Shown: positions 57,918-64,000 of the stretch, in pieces
Numbering within the stretch: the stretch's first letter is position 1
How the letters are laid out: every line of letters begins with the position of its first letter
Assembly: GCA_904066235.2 (NCBI GenBank)
Contig: CAJFCV020000001.1
Coordinates: 9,909,318-9,973,317, forward strand
Source of the DNA: Bursaphelenchus xylophilus
Taxonomy: Eukaryota > Nematoda > Chromadorea > Rhabditida > Aphelenchoididae
DNA length: 64,000 nucleotides
Reading direction: 5' to 3'
The notes under the pieces: generated by a model
The model's input: the letters and a program-made list of their open reading frames with translations, nothing else
The model's database searches: none
What the model was told of the DNA's origin: nothing
Program-made: the position numbers and the translations under genes

Positions 57918-60900
57918 CGCCTTCCAAGGCCTTTCGGTTCGTCTTTTCTCTCTTTCGATTTTTTGGTCGGATCTTTTCGACGATATTTCTCGTCGCACAG
58001 ACTTATTCGGCAAGTAGAAAAAACGGATTCCTACTAAATTTTACCTGCTCTTTCAGAATATCTAGGTTTCATTTGTGGATCCCACGGATCGTTGGGACCA
58101 TTCCCTTGTCAGGCGATTAGCTTTCGAATGGTGTATGTCTTGTCAATTCACTCCGTCATCACTAATTCACCTTTTTTCAAAACCGGTGTCTAGTATAATA
58201 TCAGAGTTTTTCGCCCAGTGTCGGCGTAATTTGATTGCAAAAAAGCTGAAACTTGCCATGCTAAAATCTCAGGCGATTAGCTTTCGAATGGTGTATGTCT
58301 TGTCAATTCACTCCGTCATCACTAATTCACCTTTTTTCAAAACCGGTGTCTAGTATAATATCAGAGTTTTTCGCCCCGTGTCGGCGTAATTTGATTCGAA
58401 AAAAGCTGAAACTTGCCATGCTAAAATCTCAGGCGATTAGCTTTCGAATGGTGTATGTCTTGTCAATTCACTCTGCCATCACTAATTCACTTTTTTTTAA
58501 AACCGGTGTCTAGTATAATATCAGAGTTTTTCGCCCCGTGTCGGCGTAATTTGATTCCAAAAAAGCTGAAACTTGCCATGCTAAAATCTCAGGCGATTAG
58601 CTTTCGAATGGTGTATGTCTTGTCAATTCACTCTGCCATCACTAATTCACTTTTTTTAAAACCGGTGTCTAGTATAATATCAGAGTTTTTCGCCCAGTGT
58701 CGGCGTAATTTGATTGCAAAAGAGCTGAAACTTGCCATGCTAAAATCTCAGGAGGTTGCCTTTCGAACGGTGTATGTATTGTCAATTCACTCCGTCATCA
58801 CTAATTCACCTTTTTTCAAAACCGGTGTCTAGTATAATATCAGAGTTTTTCGCCCAGTGTCGGCGTAATTTGATTGCAAAAAAGCTGAAACTTGCCATGC
58901 TAAAATCTCAGGCGATTAGCTTTCGAATGGTGTATGTCTTGTCAATTCACTCCGTCATCACTAATTCACCTTTTTTCAAAACCGGTGTCTAGTATAATAT
59001 CAGAGTTTTTCGCCCAGTGTCGGCGTAATTTGATTGCAAAAGAGCTGAAACTTGCCATGCTAAAATCTCAGGCGATTAGCTTTCGAATGGTGTATGTCTT
59101 GTCAATTCACTCTGCCATCACTAATTCACTTTTTTTTAAAACCGGTGTCTAGTATAATATCAGAGTTTTTCGCCCCGTGTCGGCGTAATTTGATTCGAAA
59201 AAAGCTGAAACTTGCCATGCTAAAATCTCAGGCGATTAGCTTTCGAATGGTGTATGTCTTGTCAATTCACTCTGCCATCACTAATTCACTTTTTTTTAAA
59301 ACCGGTGTCTAGTATAATATCAGAGTTTTTCGCCCAGTGTCGGCGTAATTTGATTGCAAAAGAGCTGAAACTTGCCATGCTAAAATCTCAGGAGGTTACC
59401 TTTCGAACGGTGTATGTCTTGTCAATTCACTCCGTCATCACTAATTCACCTTTTTTCAAAACCGGTGTCTAGTATAATATCAGAGTTTTTCGCCCAGTGT
59501 CGGCGTAATTTGATTGCAAAAGAGCTGAAACTTGCCATGCTAAAATCTCAGGCGATTAGCTTTCGAATGGTGTATGTCTTGTCAATTCACTCCGTCATCA
59601 CTAATTCACCTTTTTTCAAAACCGGTGTCTAGTATAATATCAGAGTTTTTCGCCCAGTGTCGGCGTAATTTGATTGCAAAAGAGCTGAAACTTGCCATGC
59701 TAAAATCTCAGGCGATTAGCTTTCGAATGGTGTATGTCTTGTCAATTCACTCTGCCATCACTAATTCACTTTTTTTTAAAACCGGTGTCTAGTATAATAT
59801 CAGAGTTTTTCGCCCCGTGTCGGCGTAATTTGATTCCAAAAAAGCTGAAACTTGCCATGCTAAAATCTCAGGCGATTAGCTTTCGAATGGTGTATGTCTT
59901 GTCAATTCACTCTGCCATCACTAATTCACTTTTTTTAAAACCGGTGTCTAGTATAATATCAGAGTTTTTCGCCCAGTGTCGGCGTAATTTGATTGCAAAA
60001 GAGCTGAAACTTGCCATGCTAAAATCTCAGGAGGTTACCTTTCGAACGGTGTATGTCTTGTCAATTCACTCCGTCATCACTAATTCACCTTTTTTCAAAA
60101 CCGGTGTCTAGTATAATATCAGAGTTTTTCGCCCAGTGTCGGCGTAATTTGATTGCAAAAAAGCTGAAACTTGCCATGCTAAAATCTCAGGCGATTAGCT
60201 TTCGAATGGTGTATGTCTTGTCAATTCACTCCGTCATCACTAATTCACCTTTTTTCAAAACCGGTGTCTAGTATAATATCAGAGTTTTTCGCCCAGTGTC
60301 GGCGTAATTTGATTGCAAAAGAGCTGAAACTTGCCATGCTAAAATCTCAGGCGATTAGCTTTCGAATGGTGTATGTCTTGTCAATTCACTCTGCCATCAC
60401 TAATTCACTTTTTTTTAAAACCGGTGTCTAGTATAATATCAGAGTTTTTCGCCCCGTGTCGGCGTAATTTGATTCGAAAAAAGCTGAAACTTGCCATGCT
60501 AAAATCTCAGGCGATTAGCTTTCGAATGGTGTATGTCTTGTCAATTCACTCCTGTCATCACTAATTCACTTTTTTTAAAACCGGTGTCTAGTATAATATC
60601 AGAGTTTTTCGCCCCGTGTCGGCGTAATTTGATTCCAAAAAAGCTGAAACTTGCCATGCTAAAATCTCAGGCGATTAGCTTTCGAATGGTGTATGTCTTG
60701 TCAATTCACTCTGCCATCACTAATTCACTTTTTTTAAAACCGGTGTCTAGTATAATATCAGAGTTTTTCGCCCAGTGTCGGCGTAATTTGATTGCAAAAG
60801 AGCTGAAACTTGCCATGCTAAAATTTCAGGAGGTTACCTTTCGAACGGTGTATGTCTTGTCAATTCACTCCGTCATCACTAATTCACCTTTTTTCAAAAC

Positions 60901-63469
60901 CGGTGTCTAGTATAATATCAGAGTTTTTCGCCCAGTGTCGGCGTAATTTGATTGCAAAAAAGCTGAAACTTGCCATGCTAAAATCTCAGGCGATTAGCTT
61001 TCGAATGGTGTATGTCTTGTCAATTCACTCCGTCATCACTAATTCACCTTTTTTCAAAACCGGTGTCTAGTATAATATCAGAGTTTTTCGCCCAGTGTCG
61101 GCGTAATTTGATTCCAAAAAAGCTGAAACTTGCCACGCTAAAATCTCAGGCGATTAGCTTTCGAATGGTGTATGTCTTGTCAATTCACTCTGCCATCACT
61201 AATTCACTTTTTTTAAAACCGGTGTCTAGTATAATATCAGAGTTTTTCGCCCAGTGTCGGCGTAATTTGATTGCAAAAGAGCTGAAACTTGCCATGCTAA
61301 AATCTCAGGAGGTTACCTTTCGAACGGTGTATGTCTTGTCAATTCACTCCGTCATCACTAATTCACCTTTTTTCAAAACCGGTGTCTAGTATAATATCAG
61401 AGTTTTTCGCCCAGTGTCGGCGTAATTTGATTGCAAAAGAGCTGAAACTTGCCATGCTAAAATCTCAGGCGATTAGCTTTCGAATGGTGTATGTCTTGTC
61501 AATTCACTCCGTCATCACTAATTCACCTTTTTTCAAAACCGGTGTCTAGTATAATATCAGAGTTTTTCGCCCAGTGTCGGCGTAATTTGATTGCAAAAGA
61601 GCTGAAACTTGCCATGCTAAAATCTCAGGCGATTAGCTTTCGAATGGTGTATGTCTTGTCAATTCACTCTGCCATCACTAATTCACTTTTTTTTAAAACC
61701 GGTGTCTAGTATAATATCAGAGTTTTTCGCCCCGTGTCGGCGTAATTTGATTCCAAAAAAGCTGAAACTTGCCATGCTAAAATCTCAGGCGATTAGCTTT
61801 CGAATGGTGTATGTCTTGTCAATTCACTCTGTCATCACTAATTCACTTTTTTTTTTTAAACCGGTGTCTAGTATAATATCAGAGTTTTTCGCCCAGTGTC
61901 GGCGTAATTTGATTGCAAAAGAGCTGAAACTTGCCATGCTAAAATCTCAGGCGATTAGCTTTCGAATGGTGTATGTCTTGTCAATTCACTCCGTCATCAC
62001 TAATTCACCTTTTTTCAAAACCGGTGTCTAGTATAATATCAGAGTTTTTCGCCCAGTGTCGGCGTAATTTGATTGCAAAAAAGCTGAAACTTGCCATGCT
62101 AAAATCTCAGGCGATTAGCTTTCGAATGGTGTATGTCTTGTCAATTCACTCCGTCATCACTAATTCACCTTTTTTCAAAACCGGTGTCTAGTATAATATC
62201 AGAGTTTTTCGCCCAGTGTCGGCGTAATTTGATTGCAAAAGAGCTGAAACTTGCCATGCTAAAATCTCAGGCGATTAGCTTTCGAATGGTGTATGTCTTG
62301 TCAATTCACTCTGCCATCACTAATTCACTTTTTTTTAAAACCGGTGTCTAGTATAATATCAGAGTTTTTCGCCCCGTGTCGGCGTAATTTGATTCGCAAA
62401 AAAGCTGAAACTTGCCATGCTAAAATCTCAGGCGATTAGCTTTCGAATGGTGTATGTCTTGTCAATTCACTCCTGTCATCACTAATTCACTTTTTTTAAA
62501 ACCGGTGTCTAGTATAATATCAGAGTTTTTCGCCCCGTGTCGGCGTAATTTGATTCGAAAAAAGCTGAAACTTGCCATGCTAAAATCTCAGGCGATTAGC
62601 TTTCGAATGGTGTATGTCTTGTCAATTCACTCTGCCATCACTAATTCACTTTTTTTAAAACCGGTGTCTAGTATAATATCAGAGTTTTTCGCCCAGTGTC
62701 GGCGTAATTTGATTGCAAAAGAGCTGAAACTTGCCATGCTAAAATCTCAGGAGGTTACCTTTCGAACGGTGTATGTCTTGTCAATTCACTCCGTCATCAC
62801 TAATTCACCTTTTTTCAAAACCGGTGTCTAGTATAATATCAGAGTTTTTCGCCCAGTGTCGGCGTAATTTGATTGCAAAAGAGCTGAAACTTGCCATGCT
62901 AAAATCTCAGGCGATTAGCTTTCGAATGGTGTATGTCTTGTCAATTCACTCCGTCATCACTAATTCACCTTTTTTCAAAACCGGTGTCTAGTATAATATC
63001 AGAGTTTTTCGCCCCGTGTCGGCGTAATTTGATTCCAAAAAAGCTGAAACTTGCCATGCTAAAATCTCAGGCGATTAGCTTTCGAATGGTGTATGTCTTG
63101 TCAATTCACTCTGCCATCACTAATTCACTTTTTTTAAAACCGGTGTCTAGTATAATATCAGAGTTTTTCGCCCAGTGTCGGCGTAATTTGATTGCAAAAG
63201 AGCTGAAACTTGCCATGCTAAAATCTCAGGAGGTTACCTTTCGAACGGTGTATGTCTTGTCAATTCACTCCGTCATCACTAATTCACCTTTTTTCAAAAC
63301 CGGTGTCTAGTATAATATCAGAGTTTTTCGCCCAGTGTCGGCGTAATTTGATTGCAAAAGAGCTGAAACTTGCCATGCTAAAATCGCAGGCGATTAGCTT
63401 TCGAATGGTGTATGTCTTGTCAATTCACTCCGTCATCACTAATTCACCTTTTTTCAAAACCGGTGTCTA

Positions 63470-63520
63470 GTATAATATCAGAGTTTTTCGTAATTTGATT
63501 GCAAAAGAGCTGAAACTTGC
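63470..63520 (+). repeat. satellite monomer with 13-bp internal deletion
   Basis: At 63490 TTTTTCG is followed directly by TAATTTG. The usual CCCAGTGTCGGCG between them is absent. The junction shows a 2-bp CG microhomology. No other monomer read in the window shows this loss. Confidence 0.85.
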
Positions 63521-64000
63521 CATGCTAAAATCTCAGGCGATTAGCTTTCGAATGGTGTATGTCTTGTCAATTCACTCTGCCATCACTAATTCACTTTTTT
63601 TAAAACCGGTGTCTAGTATAATATCAGAGTTTTTCGCCCCGTGTCGGCGTAATTTGATTCCAAAAAAGCTGAAACTTGCCATGCTAAAATCTCAGGCGAT
63701 TAGCTTTCGAATGGTGTATGTCTTGTCAATTCACTCTGTCATCACTAATTCACTTTTTTTTAAAACCGGTGTCTAGTATAATATCAGAGTTTTTCGCCCA
63801 GTGTCGGCGTAATTTGATTGCAAAAGAGCTGAAACTTGCCATGCTAAAATCTCAGGCGATTAGCTTTCGAATGGTGTATGTCTTGTCAATTCACTCTGCC
63901 ATCACTAATTCACTTTTTTTAAAACCGGTGTCTAGTATAATATCAGAGTTTTTCGCCCAGTGTCGGCGTAATTTGATTGCAAAAGAGCTGAAACTTGCCA

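Larger units (their letters stand above)
56937..58108. mobile_element. 1,172-bp foldback element, copy 2
   Basis: Same length and, by reading, the same sequence as the copy at 54804-55975, in the same orientation and inserted at the same base of the monomer (after AAAATCTCA). TCA is duplicated at 56934-56936 and 58109-58111. The offset between copies is 2,133 bp, which equals the element plus 961 bp (six monomers, counting the duplicated target). Arms, centre and tRNA-like modules (A/B boxes at 57136-57146, 57192-57201, 57844-57853, 57899-57909) are as in copy 1. Confidence 0.9.
14774..64000 (+). repeat. 159-160 bp satellite DNA array, about 293 monomers
   Basis: A single head-to-tail array runs from AAAACCGGTGTCTAG at 14774 to the window end and continues beyond it. 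Each monomer has one ACCGGT, the block TATAATATCAGAGTTTTTCG, TGTCGGCGTAATTTGATT, CTGAAACTTGCCATGCTAAA, TCTCAGGCGATTAG, TTTCGAATGGTGTATGTC and a T-rich tract before the next AAAACC. Most length differences come from that tract: seven T then AAAA gives 159 bp, eight T or CTTTTTTC gives 160 bp. Diagnostic sites are CCCAGTG/CCCCGTG, GCAAAAGAG/CCAAAAAAG/GCAAAAAAG, GATTAGC..AATGG/GATTACC..AACGG/GGTTACC..AACGG, and CGTCATC/TGCCATC/AGCCATC/TTCATGA/TGTCATC. It is interrupted only by two 1,172-bp elements. The monomer length is close to a nucleosome repeat, compatible with heterochromatin or a centromere-like role, but function is not shown. Confidence 0.97.

Noticed and set aside
14643..64000. Dozens of open frames of 63-366 codons repeating KPVSSIISEFF...
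   Set aside because: They follow the satellite period, restart in different frames whenever a 160-bp monomer occurs, and have no domain or start context. With 53 codons per unit, an open frame by chance in one of six frames is not surprising.
14774..64000. CRISPR-like array
   Set aside because: The units are contiguous 160-bp tandem repeats without alternating unique spacers, and the host is a eukaryote.

Overview
The window is nuclear DNA of a nematode. Coding regions are split by short GT-AG introns (about 45-160 bp). Some start codons lie one to three bases after a TTTAG/TTCAG acceptor, as expected for spliced-leader trans-splicing. The proteins include a cuticle collagen with the nematode N-terminal collagen domain and a tyrosinase carrying several ShKT domains, a combination typical of roundworms. 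I cannot name the species.

Positions 1-14.7 kb are ordinary gene territory. From the left there is a degenerate tRNA-like element (minus strand), a possible small basic protein gene (minus), and the 3' two-thirds of MFAP1, a spliceosome-associated protein (plus). Three minus-strand genes follow head to tail: TAMM41 (mitochondrial CDP-diacylglycerol synthase), a PSMG4-like proteasome assembly chaperone, and MRPL15 (mitochondrial large-subunit ribosomal protein uL15m). Their spacing (242 bp and 102 bp) and the acceptor sites beside two of their starts suggest an operon. Next come a complete 297-aa cuticle collagen and a complete 730-aa secreted tyrosinase with four ShKT domains, both on the minus strand and both probably acting in cuticle or extracellular matrix formation. 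After about 1.8 kb of AT-rich non-coding DNA there is an unrecognised two-exon gene, a dead Tc1/mariner element, and a perfect 52-bp palindrome.

From 14,774 to the end of the window (49.2 kb, continuing beyond it) the DNA is one uninterrupted head-to-tail satellite array of a 159-160 bp monomer, about 293 copies. Linked diagnostic variants divide the monomers into families. These families recur in higher-order patterns of several sizes: 4-mer 637 bp, 9-mer 1,440 bp, 12-mer about 1,917 bp, plus longer recurrences of a marker block. A short inverted repeat sits directly at the left edge of the array.

The array is interrupted twice, at 54,804-55,975 and 56,937-58,108, by a 1,172-bp non-autonomous foldback element. 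It has terminal inverted repeats of about 370 bp, a 3-bp TCA target duplication, and a tRNA-like module (A box and B box) in each arm. The two copies appear identical, are inserted at the same monomer position and are exactly 2,133 bp apart (element plus six monomers). This indicates one insertion later copied by satellite amplification. All the short open frames in the satellite are by-products of the repeat and are not annotated as genes.
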